A stretch of DNA of 64,000 nt from Adiantum capillus-veneris (Eukaryota > Streptophyta > Polypodiopsida > Polypodiales > Pteridaceae), in the NCBI GenBank assembly GCA_014529385.2, contig CM043966.1, positions 143,886,711 to 143,950,710 of the forward strand, given 5' to 3'. The notes under the pieces were generated by a model, which did not search any database, was not told the origin of the DNA, and was given only the letters and a program-made list of their open reading frames with translations. Both the position numbers and the translations under genes were made by a program. This document shows, in pieces, positions 20,701 through 33,776 of this stretch (its first letter is position 1; each line of letters begins with the position of its first letter).

Positions 20701-21721
20701 GAGGCGGTCCGGGGAGGGCAACAAGAGAGGCGACCTCTAAACACCTCTCAAGGCTCCCGTGCTGCTCCATTGGGGCTAGGGCAGCCACAAGCAAGAAACA
20801 AAAACAACAACAAACCCACAACCAAACAAATGAAGGGGCACCACCTAGTTATGGTATGCGAACTAGGACGCAAGAGAGATTTTGGCACAACCAAGAGGAT
20901 GCGCCGCAAAACACACACAAGCAACCTCACACCAAGACTCACATAAAATGGGCCAGAGAGAGCCAGAGCAAAGGGAAGAGAGAGAGGAATGGATCTTGTG
21001 TAATACCTTATTTGTGACTTGCAAATGGAGATGGCTCGTTATGTTGCTATCGTAGAGCTTGTACAAAACTCACTCAATGCTTAGTGAATGCTAAACATTA
21101 CCAACACACACACACACTATCTTAGGGTGCGGGAGACCTCTCACCACAATACCCTCTTACAATGGACACAAAATTGGCAATGAAAACACACTAAAACACT
21201 TTCTAAAACAAGATAAACGATAAAACTCAAAGTACACAAGTCACCTTGAATTCACTAAACCGTATCGCACAAGTGGAAGGACGAAGATTTGAACATCGAA
21301 TCATGCCTTTGATGCACCAAAACCTCAATTTATTGATGATAGAGGAACATATACAATAGTGGTTTTGAGATTTTGAACTCATGCTCTCTCACTTGCAATG
21401 TGTAGCTTGAAAACTTCTCTCACACCAAGAGTGAAGCTCACAAAGTGGTTGCTACACCTAAGTCTCTCCTCACGCATAGAGTGTTGGGGTGCTATGTGAG
21501 ATATTGGAGGTTGTTTTACAAGAAGGAGAGGGGCCTATTTATAGGTTGGAGACCCCTCATTAAGATTATTGGAAATCCTAATTTACAAGCTAACAAATTA
21601 GGATTATGATTTTTTTGAATATAAAAACATTGCGGGCCTTCTTTGTCTGCTTGAGTAATGGATGTGGGCTAAAAAGAGAGCATTATTGATGGTAGATAAG
21701 GTGAAAGTAGAGTTTTAAGAA

Positions 21722-21766
<45 letters not shown>

Positions 21767-22880
21767 ACTATGCACATGTATTGAGGTGAGGTGTCTTTTA
21801 TGGTTAGGTCAATGGCTATTTTGTGTTAGTATGTTAGTGGTTAGTGTTAGTAATCACTAGAAAGTTAATGATATATTTACAATGGGTAGAATAGGGTGGA
21901 TGGTTGAATGAAGTGAGGAAATCCTTGTGATGGTGAAGCTTGAAGAAGTTTTTGACTTACTTGTGTAGGTTCTCAAAATAACTATCGATCTTCTTCTTTG
22001 TCTTCTCTTCTTACACCACCGCAAGGTTGATTATCGCGATGAAAATGGTAATATGGTTCATGAGATCTCTTGATTTGCAGAGGTTAAGCATGGTTTACAT
22101 GCTGAATTTTATGTATATAGAGAAGGGCTAAGATGGAATTGTACTTTGGAAGTAATAGAGAGAGGCATAGAGATGGTGTATGTACATGGAGAGCTCATAT
22201 GAGAGCTATGGGAGTAAGAGGGGAGGTTAATGGTGAATAAGGTGAGAGAAACCATTGAAGGTGCAGGTTTGAGTGAGGGATTGAGAGGAATGAGTGTGTC
22301 TGTGTGTAGAAGTCTAGAAAGAGGAGAGAAGACTAAGGGCTACTTGTGAGAAAAGTGGGCAGACTGGGGTCCACTCAAAAAATCATAGCTCACCGGTGGT
22401 TGCTCCAAACAACACCAAACGTTTTGAGGTGATTATTCATTTCTTGTTATACATTTTTGCCTTTGACCACCGCTCCAAATTCGGAGTGGAGATGGGTGCC
22501 AAAAATCTCACCAAAAAGCCTCTTTTTATGCCTGCAAAAGTCTTTTAGTGGCCCCCTCCTTGTTGAATTGTACAATGCATCCAAGAGTGAGCCCCTCCTT
22601 TGTCATATCATAATACAAAGCATCCAAGTTGCCCTTTACACATGCATGGAGGAGGATTATTGGTGAATAAAGCAATATATACATGGTGGGACTAGTGTAT
22701 GGACTATTCATGGATTTTAGCTCAATGAGCACATGGTGTTAGAATAATGAGTAAAAATAATAAAAAAATATGGAGGAATTATGGATATGGAAAGATATTG
22801 GAATCATATGATATGGTCCCTCTTTGTATTTTTTTGGGTAAAAGAGGAAAAGATATGCAAGTAAATAATATAATAAACGT
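20701..22880. other. Unassigned DNA between Gag relic and element A
   Basis: No supported gene. A TATA-like CCTATAAATAGG on the minus strand (21534-21546), an AC run (21105-21118) and a GA microsatellite are present. The TATA-like site and following sequence could be part of a degraded LTR, but I found no partner. Confidence 0.4.
21724..21765. repeat. (GA)n microsatellite
   Basis: Near-perfect GA run. Confidence 0.95.
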
Positions 22881-24015
22881 TGTTAGGAGTTTTTTGGAGC
22901 AAGGGATTGCACATTTGTACATACCCATGCATGGTGCATCGAATAAAGGATTGCCCATTTTCCAGAGCCAGGTGGTTACGTGGGGCCCACATGTGTACAG
23001 ATAGGACATCATGTACATAGTCCATCGATTTTCACTATCACCAGTACCAGTGTGTTTTTTCTATAATAATGAGGAGTTGGTAGCGCGTAAAACTTCTCGA
23101 GGAAGCTATCTGCGGGCCAACGACATGAGGTAAGCAGGTGCGTCAGATGGCATCTAGTGGCGTTAGGAGGCCGAATGGGGTCAATATTTGCACGTGGATG
23201 AGTACGGACACGACGTGGGTGTTTTCTTGTGCTAATTATGCAAAAAGGTCATCATAAGGACCACTTCTTGGGGCCACTTCACATGGTGGCAGGATGCATT
23301 ATTGAAAAAAGTTGAGTGTGCCAGGTGTGCGGATGATGCAAAAAGGTGACAACTTTGCATTGCGAGGTCAGTTTTTGGCCTGTTCGGGGTCCGTTTGAGG
23401 TCATCTAAAAGGCCAAGGGTGCCCAAGTGATAAATCTATGTGTGGAAACTGAAAAAACTGAGATAAGACCAGAAAAAACGTGGAGAGGAGAGGAGGAACA
23501 GCCGCAACTGTGTTTTTGAGGTATTTGGAGCCTATTTTGGCCGTAAACTGCTCATCCGAGGTCGCATTTGAGCACTTTGACATTGTAGACTGGGGTTTTG
23601 GGCCATTCCGGACGTGATGGTGCTATCTATTTTACCAAATTCCTCATTGTTTTTCTGTTTTTTTGGCTGTGTAAGTTTCTCCTATGATCGAAGCTTCTTC
23701 TCCAATTTGTGATTGTATCTAGCATATTTTCCCCATATTGTGTGAGCTATTTTCCCCATTGGTGTTGGCCCAAGCTCATTTGTATCTAAACATCAGATAT
23801 TCTCCTCTTTTGAGCTGAGTTTTGTGTGTGTGTGTGTGTCTGTGTGGAGTGGGCAAGTGGATAGTCTCTCTCCTCTCACTCCATAGGTGTGTTCCCTGTC
23901 TCGGCCAGGTGGGTTGTGTAAGCCGAATGGTGCCCCATAGTGTGTGTGTGTATCTTCCCAAGAGTGTGTGTCAGGTTTTTATTGAGGCATTCTGTGTGTT
24001 TCCATCCCACTCACA
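22881..24015 (+). repeat. Element A 5' LTR
   Basis: 1135 bp, homologous in sequence to both element B LTRs (inverted there). It contains TG microsatellites near 23824-23840 and 23940-23952. Confidence 0.88.
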
Positions 24016-24021
24016 TTCTTT

Positions 24022-24041
24022 TGGCGCCCCCATGAAGGATC
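24022..24041 (+). promoter_or_regulatory. Element A primer-binding site
   Basis: Six bases after the 5' LTR, TGGCGCCCCCATGAAGGATC. Element B has TGGCGCCCCCACGGAGGATC at the same place. The first seven bases pair with a CCA-ended tRNA acceptor; I cannot name the tRNA. Confidence 0.6.
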
Positions 24042-25067
24042 TTCTTCGAGTACCTTCTGCTTCGAGCTTCAAGCTTTGAGATTCGGGATTATAGGTTGCA
24101 GACTACAAGGATAGGTATAGGTACAGGTACAAGTGATTCACACAGGTACAGGTAGCTGGAGTACAGTGATATACTAGCAGTGGTGTCACTTGCAGTTGTT
24201 GTGGGTATGCATCATTTGGCGCTTGTTTGAGCGCATTCTCCGTTGGTACTGTACGTTACTTGTGGAAACTGCCATTGTACGCATTTGTGGAGCCATATTT
24301 GGTTTTATTTGGCAGTCCCAGCCATTTCTGAGACTTGGTCTGGAAGATAGTCATTTCTGAGACTTGACTATACGCAATTTGCATTAGCCTTCGTGTGAGG
24401 GTCGATAGCGTGAGGTTTTATTGAGCTGGGGGATTCTCAAATATGGAGATCCTTTTGGTGATACAGGTAGCTGGAGCACCCTTTTCGTGACCTCGCCATA
24501 GGCTATGTACTTGTGATTCCTACTTGATGCTCGGGTTCTATTGTTGACAGTTTATGCATACATATATAGTCTATATTTTGGGTTCTCACTGCTCTACTTC
24601 TGGGGAAGCTCTGTCAAAAATTTTCCAAGTTATGATGACTGGTTATTTGGTCTTTTGAGCCATTTATGTCGTTATGCTGCTGAAATTCTGGCAAAATCAG
24701 AGGATAAGTCAAGTGTGCCTTCTTGGGAGCTTCATGGCTAGCTTCAATGGACGATCAAAATGGCCCTCAATTCACTCCTTTTCATTTAACTCAAAGAATC
24801 TAGATAAATTTTCATGTGTCCAGAAAGATTTTTTGCCAGTAGCGCATAGTATTTATGTTCGGGCCAATAAGGTTACGAGAGATACTGGAATGCCCTTTGC
24901 CTGTTGTAATTCCAATGATTAACTATGAAAACTCATTTGATGTGCATGTGTTTGTCCTTATCTAAAGGTGAGCTCCATTGAAGTTTCTGGGAAATGGGTA
25001 GTGAAAAGTTTTGGGTTCTTGCACGTGTGTTCGAAGGGGTTCTTAAAGCATCGTAACTTGGGCAGCC
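24042..25067 (+). other. Element A leader
   Basis: About 1 kb between primer site and Gag, collinear with the element B leader (41640-42700). Contains imperfect GGTACAGGTA-type units near 24110-24165. No supported gene. Confidence 0.6.
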
Positions 25068-26077
25068 ATGGATTTCTCTTATCCAGAGTTTCATGGAAGA
25101 AGTGATGAAGATGTGGAAGACTTTTTGGAAAATATGGAGGTTGCTTGCATTAGCAACCAGATTCATGACCCTGCGCAGATGCTACGTCTTCTCCAAATCT
25201 GTTTGAAGAGTGATGCACGAGTTTGGTCCAAAGCATTTGAAGAGGAGTTTCGTGTGGTTGATCCACCTGTAAGATTGAGTTGGGACAATCTAAGGCATGG
25301 ACTCGAAGTGGAGTTTGTGAAGATAGAAGATCTCGACAAAGTGTGGCAAGAAGTACAAGCTTTGGTGCAAAAGAAAGATGAGCCAGTAGATGCATACATA
25401 CGTAAGTTCTCATTGGCATGGGAGCGGATGTGCAAGGCTTTAGCACCACGGGTACCCCCACCTGACATGATGAAGAAGGACAGGTTCTTGGTTGGTCTTT
25501 AGGAGAATATACGTTGGAGAGTGGAGCTAAAGAAGCCTAGGACATTTGAAGATGCGCTAGAGGTGGCAAGGAACAAAGAGTGGAAGCTGAGGAAAATGAG
25601 CCAGCTAGGAGTAGAGTCGCTGCACATGAGATCTAAATTTCAGTCTATGGATTCTTTGCCAGGGGTTCATCATGAACTAGTGGTTTCTGTTACTCCTCAG
25701 GTTATGCCAGCAGTGGTCACTACAGCAGTGCAAGATGATGGGCTAAGGCAAGACATGAGGCAAGTGGTCGATTTGATGAAGAATATCAGCCTAAACATGC
25801 TTGGTCAAGTGGGAAATAATCGAGGTCGAGAGAGGTTTGCAAATCAGCCAGGAGGTGAAGAAAGACCCAGGAATGGTGTTGGACAAAGTAATGGTAGGTC
25901 TGGAGGCAGACGCCCACATGTTATAATTGTGGAGAGTTGGGCCACATCAGCCCGCAATGTGATAAGCCACCAAGGATGGGTGGAGACATGTATCCATTGC
26001 CAAGATAGGTGCTAACTAGGTCAAATGATTATGGCATCGAAATTAAGGGAGATGAACGAACCAGTGGATTAACCTAG
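25068..26077 (+). pseudogene. Gag of element A, one premature stop
   Basis: Starts ATG-GAT-TTC-TCT (MDFSYPEFHGRSDEDVEDFL), the same start as in element B. Retrotrans_gag-like core: ARVWSKAFEEEF, then DAYIRKFSLAWERMCKALAP. TAG at 25500-25502 replaces the tryptophan present in B (GL-stop-ENIRWRVEL versus GLWENIRWRVEL). The C-terminal zinc-knuckle region is frameshifted relative to B (CYNCGELGHISPQC there). The frame ends at TAG 26075-26077, a position where B also has TAG. The product would be the capsid/nucleocapsid precursor. Confidence 0.8.
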
Positions 26078-27355
26078 GAGGAAAAGGGAAAGACAAAAGT
26101 GCTAAGTGTAGTCACTTTGGAGAAGGTATCAAAGCTAGAGGATACATTAGTGATGCCTATTAAGAAGAGGACCACAGAGGAAAAGGAAGGAAGAAGTGCC
26201 CCAGGTCCTAGTAAGAAGAAGGGAAAGAGTCATGAAAGCGAGTATGTCAAGGCCAAGAGGAAAAGGAGGGCTCATCGCAAGTTTCATGTTTCAGATTTTC
26301 CACTAGGGGATGGGCAATTAAGCTATGACTTGAAGGAGGATCTGACAAGCAGGAAAGCAGATGTTACTTTTGGGCAGCTTATAGAGATGGTTCCTAAGCT
26401 AAAGTGACAGTGGAAGAGGATGGTTAATCCAATGGAGAAAGAGCCAGAGAGGGGTTCAATGAAGGTGTTGGCAATGGATGAGCTACCAGACATTTGTCCA
26501 ATAGTAGATGTGTGGCATAAAAGAAAAAATCTAGGACACGGTTATGTAGATGGTGGAGCCCAAATATGTGTCATAACACACTCATGCATTCAGAAGATGG
26601 GTCTTACAGTGACTGGGGTGTCAGGCTTCCAGATCAGATTGGCAAACCATCAAAAAGTAAAATGTTTGGGTGTTGTAAAGAGCTTAGAAGTGGAGGCATA
26701 TGATGCAAAGGCGGTGGTTGATTTTCATGTGATGCCAGCGGGGTTGGGAGCATATCCTATTATACTGGGCAGACCATGGTTACGTGCAGTGGGAGCCATT
26801 CAAGATTGGAGATGTGGTACGATTAGCCTCTATGGAAAGACAGGTGCCAAGAAGCTATATAATATGGACACAAAGAAACGATTGGAGGAGCTTTATGAAG
26901 ACGAGGATGAGTCTAGTGATGAAAACTATTCCACAGTGTCTAACGAGGATAGTGATAGTACTACCAGCAGTGATGAGGATGCTAATGTTGCATTTCTTTT
27001 GATGGACAAAGAAATCCAGGAGTCTGGTTTAGTCACATTTGCGAATGAAGTTGAAGATGAAAGTGAAGGGCATTATGAAGTGATTGAAGGGTTGATGCAA
27101 ACCAAGGTTGAATTGTCAAAGAAGCAAGAATTGATGACATACATGATCAGTGGAGACCTCTCAGCCATGGAGAAGGAGATATATTTGCACATGCAGGTCT
27201 ATGCCAAAGTAACTGATGGTTTTCTTGATGCAAGCCTGATATATGGCATCTCTACAGGTTTTCCTTGGGAACCAGGTGGAACCTTGATTAAGCTTTTGAC
27301 GCAAGGAATGCCAAGTGTTTTTGTGTGGGATCCAGGTGGAATGAGCATCTACTAG
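26078..27355 (+). pseudogene. Protease region of element A fused to unrelated tail
   Basis: Begins right after the Gag TAG in the same frame (EEKGKTKVLSVVTLEKVSKL). A TGA at 26405-26407 interrupts a segment that is open in B. The protease core has GYVDGGAQICVITHSCIQKM and AYPIILGRPWLR. An acidic stretch with DEDESSDENYSTVSNEDSDS follows, then MEKEIYLHM, where homology to B stops (about 27192). The remaining ~50 codons contain FPWEPGGTL and VWDPGGMSIY and do not match B. No RT follows. The RT-joined protease should process Gag-Pol in the full element; here it cannot make Pol. Confidence 0.75.
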
Positions 27356-27390
27356 TGTTGTTGCTCTTGAGCATGAATGCTCTAGCAGGC

Positions 27391-27408
27391 TAGGGGATGG
27401 GAAAATTA
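27391..27408 (+). promoter_or_regulatory. Element A polypurine tract
   Basis: TAGGGGATGGGAAAATTA directly before the 3' LTR. Element B has the same tract with one change (GGGCAAATTA) at its 3' LTR. Confidence 0.75.
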
Positions 27409-29259
27409 TGTCAGGAGGTTTTTGGAGCAAGGGATTGCGCATTTGTACATACCCATGCATGGTGCATCGAATAAAGTATTTCCCATTTTCCAGAGCCAGG
27501 TGGTTACGTGGGGTCCACATGTGTACAGGTAGGACAACATGTACATAGTGCATCGATTTTCACTATCACCAGTACCAGTGTGTTTTTTCTATAATAATGA
27601 GAAGTTGGTAGCGTGTAAAACTTCTCGAGGAAGCTATCCACGGGCCGACGACATGAGGTAAGCAGGTGCGTCAGATGGTATCTAGTGGCGTCAGGAGGAC
27701 GAATGGGGTCAATATTTGCACGTGGATGAGTACGGACACGACGTGGGTGTTTTCTTGTGCTAATTATGCATAAAGGTAATTATGAGGACCACTTTTTGGG
27801 GCCACTTCACATGGTGGCAGGATGCATTATTGAAAAAAGTTGAGTGTGCCAGGTGTGCGGATGATGCAAAAAGGTAACAACTTTGCATTGCGAGGTCAGT
27901 TTTTGGCCTGTTCTGGGTCCGTTTGAGGTCATCTAAAAGGCCAAGGGTGCCCAAGTGATAAATCTATGTGTGGAAACTGAAAAGACTGAGATAAGACCAG
28001 AAAAAACGTGGAGAGGAGAGGAGGAACAGCCGCAACTGTGTTTTTGAGGTATTTGGAGCCTATTTTGGCCGTAAACTGCTCATCCGAGGTCGCATTTGAG
28101 CACTTTGACATTGTAGACTGGGGTTTTGGGCCGTTTCGGACGTGATGGTGCTGTCTATTTTACCAAATTCCTCACTGTTTTTCTGCTTTTTTGGCTGTGT
28201 AAGTTTCTCCTATGACCGAAGCTTCTTCTCCAATTTGTGATTGTATCTAGCATATTTTACCCATATTGTGTGAGCTATTTTCCCCATTGGTGTTGGCCCA
28301 AGCTCATTTGTATCTAAACATCAGAAATTCTCCTCTTTTGAGCTGAGTTTTTTTTCTTTTTGTGTGTGTGTGTGTGTCTCTGTGTGGAGTGGGCAAGTGG
28401 ATAGTCTCTCTCCTCTCACTCCATAGGTGTGTTCCCTGTCTCTGCCAGGTGGGTTGTGTAAGCCGAGTGGTGCCCACATGTGTACAGGTAGGACAACATG
28501 TACATAGTGCATCAGTTTTCACTATCACCAGTACCAGTGTGTTTTTTCTATAATAATGAGAAGTTGGTAGCGTGTAAAACTTCACATGGTGGCGGGATGC
28601 ATTATTGAAAAAAGTTGAGTGCCAGGTGTGCGGATGATGCAAAAAGGTGACAACTATGCACGCTATGTCTGGGAACTGAACAAAATGAGAGGAGACTAGA
28701 AAAAACGTGGAGAAGAGAGGAGGAACAGCCGCAACTGTGTTTTTGGGGTTTTTGGAGCCTGTTTTGGCCGTAAACTGCTCATTCGAGGTCGGATTTGAGC
28801 ACTTTGACATTGTAGACTAGGGTTTTGGGCCGTTCCGGACGCGATGGAATTGTCCATTTTTCCAAATTCCTCACTGGTTTTCTGCTATTTTGGCTATGTA
28901 AGTTTCTCCTATGACCGAAGCTTCTTCTCCAATTTGTGATTGTATCTAGCATATTTTACCCATATTGTGTGAGCTATTTGCCCCATTGGTGTTGGCCCAA
29001 GCTCATTTGTATCTAAACATCAGAAATTATCCTCTTTTGAGCTGAGTTTTTTTTTTTTGGTGTGTGTGTGTGTCTCTGTGTGGAGTGGGCAAGTGGATAG
29101 TCTCTCTCCTCTCACTCCATAGGTGTGTTCCCTGTCTCTGCCAGGTGGGTTGTGTAAGCCGAGTGGTGCCCCATAGTGTGTGTGTGTGTGTGTGTATCTT
29201 CCCAAGAGTGTGTGTCAATTTGTTATAGAGGCGTTCTCTGTGTTTCCATCCCGCTCACA
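27409..29259 (+). repeat. Element A 3' LTR with internal partial duplication
   Basis: 1851 bp against 1135 bp for the 5' LTR. The first copy runs to about 28473 (GTGTAAGCCGAGTGGTGCC). The sequence then jumps back to the CACATGTGTACAGGTAGG point found at 27516 and runs through most of the LTR again to 29259. The second pass lacks about 190 bp found in the first. Confidence 0.85.
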
Positions 29260-30265
29260 ACGTGACTAAGGGAGTAGAAATCAATTTTTTGTTTTCACGA
29301 GGGTGAGGGTGAAAATGTGGGGGTGATTTGTATAAAAGAAAAATATGAGGTTAGAATATGTACACATTGGAAAAAATATACTTATGGTGTAAGAGGATGA
29401 AAGAAGGCATACACAGGTTTAATAAAACAGACACCTAAGTATAAATATTTAAATAAAATATCAAAATAATTATAAAAATCCCTATATTTAGGCCATATAT
29501 ACAATGCAATATTTACACACAAATGGGCCATAATATATATATATATATATATAATTATTATTTTTAATTTTTTTTTTGGCTCAACTAGCCCAGTGACTAG
29601 CTAGATGAGGGTTTTTAAGAAAATATGGAGAAAGTCCCCTAACTCACACACACCTATGTACAGTGAAATGGTAGGGATAGCCACAGTGTTTGGGTGATTT
29701 TGGTAGGGTGAGATAGCTTACTATGACAATTATGGAAAGCTAAAAAACGGCTCTCACTAGGATATGGAGCACGGATGGAAAGCGTGCGGTCCAATTCCTT
29801 ACTATGTACGTGGACCATGAAAGGAACCCTGAGAGTCTTAGAGAGAAACCCTTGCCAAAAGAAAACAAAAATTCAAGGACTACATGAGGGGTTTTGTCCA
29901 TGTACCACTATAGAGTGGTATGGTAGTGGTACAATAAGAAAAAAGTTCTCACACGATGTATATACAAAGGAGATGTTTTCTACAATTTTTGTAAACTTGA
30001 TGGACTATGGATCTATCACTTTTACAAAGTGTGAGGACTTGGGGTGAAAGTGAACATGTAAATATTGTACAGAAAGGTTTGACGACATAGACTTCCTCAA
30101 GTATTTTGTGATTCAAAAAAAGTAGTAACAATATCTGATTGATATACATCCATCCAAAATGAGTCGCGAATGCACATTGAAAATGCATAGTAACCATACA
30201 ACAAGTGGGGAAAAGGTATCTTCATAATATATGCCTTTTTGTTGTGCATAACCTTTTGCAAAGGG
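29260..30265. other. Unassigned AT-rich DNA
   Basis: Contains a TA microsatellite (29535-29552). No supported gene; the small frames at 29775-30047 have no recognisable motif. Confidence 0.5.
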
Positions 30266-31570
30266 TCAGTCCTTATAGCAATCAATCTCACCACGCGAAT
30301 TAGGTTTCAACTTGTAAACCCACTTTGTACCAATGGCCTTTTTTCTAGGAGGAAAATCACATAAAGTCCATGTGTCCTTTTCTATAAGTGCATCATATTC
30401 TGATTGCATGGTAGCCATCCATTTTTTAGAATTTTGTGTTGCATTAAGAGACAAAGGTTCCTCTACATCACATAAGCTAGAAAGAGCCAAATCATAACAA
30501 TTTGATGCATATATGCACGACAAGAAGTTGAAAGAGTATGACTAGACAAAGATGCATTTTATTTATTGTCATGTAAAGTATGCAGGAGCCATTTTGACAT
30601 ACCTCTAGCCTACTCATTCTCAACCCTTTCCAGATCTAGTATATCATGTACATATGCATCAGTAATAGGCTGATTTGTAGCATTTAGTAGAACCCATGTA
30701 GGATCTACATTTTCCTCATTGGAATTTATATTCAAGTGTCCACCATTGAAAGAGGCAACAAATTGTGATAAATGTCTTGTGATCTTACATTACTGTCTCT
30801 AGTACATGAGAGCAAGGGCTGAAGAGAATCTTCCACAAACACAACACCCTGTGAAACTAAGATATGCTTTGTTTGCAGATGGTACAACCTGTAATGTTTG
30901 CTTTCAATATTGAAACCATAAAAAATTCATTTGATAACCTTATCATCCACTTTTTTGTGCTGCATTTATAGCAGGAAATCTTAAGCCAAACAACAAAAAA
31001 CACGCATGTGATCAATAGATAGATTCTTTTTATGCCATGCTTTGTAAGAAGTCAGAGACTGCAAAGCTTTTGTAGGACACTTGCTAAGTACATAAGTGGT
31101 ACAAATGATAGTCTCTCAAGCCAAAATAAATGTGGCAAAGCTTGAATTTTTACCATACATCATTCCATTTCCATAAATGACCTATTTTTTCTTTTAGCAA
31201 CACCTTTTTGGTGAGGTGTATATGGAATTGTACATTGGATTTTTATCGCACAACTAGCCAGAAATTTATTAAACTCATGAGACATATACTCCCCCCTTAA
31301 TTTGAGCAGAAGGTGCCCATAGTACATTTAGAGACATTTTCAACCATAGCCAAAAATTGCCTGAAGCACATAAATGATATACCCATGCATGCCTAGAGTA
31401 ATCATCAATGAGAGTCACAAAGTACAAGTAATTGCCCAAGGATTGAGTTTGCATAAGCCCACAAAAATCGCTATGCACAAGTTGCAATCTGCATGTAGCC
31501 CTTGATAATCCATCCTTTGGAAACTTTGAACGCTGCATTTTATAAAAATAATGCCTTTAGAAGCATGCTT
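30266..31570 (-). pseudogene. Ty1/copia Pol remnant (integrase then RT start)
   Basis: On the minus strand, in copia order: the integrase region LVHSDFCGLMQTQSLGNYLY followed by FVTLIDDYSRHAWVYHL (31275-31538), and IPYTPHQKGVAKRKNRSFME (31170-31225), the conserved YTPQQNGVAERKNRT motif in degraded form. Then comes the start of copia RT, KKWMATMQSEYDALIEKDTW and KAIGTKWVYKLKPNSRGEID (30266-30430). Many stops and frame changes lie between. No LTRs were found and the catalytic RT core is absent. Confidence 0.8.
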
Positions 31571-33776
31571 TGAAGGTGCTTCAATGCAAGGTTCCTAGTT
31601 TTTTTGTAACAAAGAAGGGATGTACAAAGCTAATTAAAGAGTCTTGATTTTGAAAACCAATAAGGACTTCTCCAAAAATAGCAATAACTAGTATTTTTAG
31701 AATGTTAAGCACAATTTTACTTCAGCCAAAAAATTTCTGAGTCAAACTCGGACAAAATCAACCTACAAATCCTTACTGGAAGTTTTCACGGCTACTTTAA
31801 TACAAAAAATAATTGAAGACTTTTAGTAATTATTAAAACATATGACTTTTCACATCACTAGAAGCACTAGCAGTAGCACTCTTATATTGTCCTTGGCTCT
31901 CATCAATTGTAATGGGAAGCTTCCTTCAAGTATCCTAGTATCAAATGTCCGCCTTCTCTACATCATCTCTACGATCACCGCCTCTTTATTCTCATTTTTT
32001 TGTTGTTGCATTGTGATCTTGAAAGTGGGAGAGACCTACCTTGATGACACATTATGTTGTAGTGATTATTTTCCATGTGTTGTGCTCACTTTGATGCTTC
32101 TTTCAAAGCCAACACGAAACCTTTTATCAACATTGCCTCCATCGCAGGCCTCAGTTAAGCTAATATTATGATTACCATCCATAGTGGCTCCACAACCTCC
32201 TTAAATGGATTCTTTTTGCAAAAATTGTGTGTTGCTTGGCTCTTACCTTCCACAACAGCATCTTGACCTATACAAGTCGAAGGATGCCTACGGCTGTTGT
32301 TGTGTTTGCAGATGTTGTTGCTACTACACACGGTTTATCTCATGAGATCCTATTGTTACTTACAACCTATTCATCATATTAGTACGCATGAAAAGGAAAC
32401 TCCAATACATTCCCTTGTAAGGACATGGGTCCTACAGGCAAGGCCACTGGCACGACGGGACATTTTGTATGCTAGGGAGAGGCTATAAGATAGCATGGTT
32501 AAGGACATGATTCCCATGGGCAAGGCCACTGGCATGTACAAACAATGTGTATGCTACGGGGAGGCTATAAGATAGCATTGTTGCATGGAGGCTAGCACAC
32601 AGAAAACTACTCTCATCCTTTCAGTGGTATCCAAGCTATTTTGGGAAAGGGGAAAAGCGGGTTGCATATGAATGTGACACACATCTCCTCTCCCATGATC
32701 CGTAGACAATAGGCGGGGAAGAAGACGGCCTCCACAGACAAAGAGAAGTAGCCACAACTCCTCCACGTGCATCCCCCCACTAAGGCAGGCGACCAAGGCA
32801 AACTCAATCGACAACTCTATGGCACCGAGGCTCCATTGGCTGTGCACGTAGAATGGCCCTCTAAACCATTGCATGAAAGAGGTTTGAATCCACCCCATGA
32901 AGGTAAGAGGCCAACACCATACCATCCAAGCTATTGAGCCTTGTTGTATACAACACCATACTTGAGTTGACAAAGAAAGCTAGAAGGAAAGGAAAGATAC
33001 AAACTTCAAGGAAGTACTTTCACCCTTACTTTTCACTCCTTATAGAAAGGAAAGATGGAATGGGAGTTGGTCTCTTCAAAAAGCTATTCTAGTGTTAAAG
33101 TTCAGAGCTACTGATTATCTAGGCACTTTAGTTAGTGGGGACTGAAACATAGTATTGGATTGAAATAGAGAACTGAACTGGAATGACGTAAAAAAATAAA
33201 GACACAATTGGAATACGGGAAATGCTATTTGTAGATTCAGATCAATAGCTCAAGGATAATCAGTACAATGTACAACAATCTTAAGCTCATATAAAGTTTG
33301 AGAATTTATTATAGGAGTAAATCTAGAAGCTAAGAACTCGTAAACCAAAAGTGTCAGAAAGACAAAAAGCCAAAAGTCAAAAAGCACGATTACAGTGTAA
33401 AGGATCCTATTTATAGCTCTCACAGTTACTATAGTAACTACGATAATTATTGCCAGTTTAGCTGTTCCCGCTTCTTGCTGGTCGGCCTTCTAAGGAGTAG
33501 TTCTCGCTTGCGAGACTGTGCTCGCCTTCTACATCCTTCCCTCCTTTCTTGAATTTTGATATAACTCCAAAATTTCATTCTGGAAAAAAACATCCACCGC
33601 GTGATTCTGATTTGTTGATGAGAAAACCATCTGGTTTACTGATTTGGTTGATGTTCATCATGATAGTACTCTTTTGGTATTGCCAGCTTTATACCATACT
33701 TCATGCTTGTTGACTTCTAAACACCCATATAGTTGTAATTCCAAGGGTTCCCAACCAAGGAGATTCTAGTGCCTAA
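31571..33776. other. Unassigned DNA upstream of the copia remnant
   Basis: May include decayed copia gag or leader (on the minus strand this lies upstream of integrase), but no CCHC knuckle or protease motif is visible. Plus frame 31842-32171 and minus frame 32554-32973 have no recognisable domain. Confidence 0.4.

Larger units (their letters stand above)
22881..29259 (+). mobile_element. Element A: internally deleted Tat-like gypsy retrotransposon
   Basis: The 5' LTR is 22881-24015 (TGTTAGGAGT...CTCACA) and the 3' LTR 27409-29259 (TGTCAGGAGG...CTCACA), enlarged by a partial duplication. ACGT occurs directly before (22877-22880) and after (29260-29263) the element, a 4-bp target duplication. 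Between primer site and 3' LTR only Gag and protease remain. They are collinear with element B, then a ~3.2-kb section corresponding to RT, both RNases H and integrase is missing and replaced by ~160 bp of other sequence. It is therefore a non-autonomous relative of element B. Confidence 0.88.

Noticed and set aside
21534-21546. TATA-like box on the minus strand as a gene promoter
   Set aside because: No coding sequence follows on that strand; CCTATTTATAGG is nearly palindromic and could be chance.
32554-32973. 139-codon minus-strand frame
   Set aside because: No recognisable domain, no homologous copy in the window and an overlapping frame of similar quality; not distinguishable from chance.
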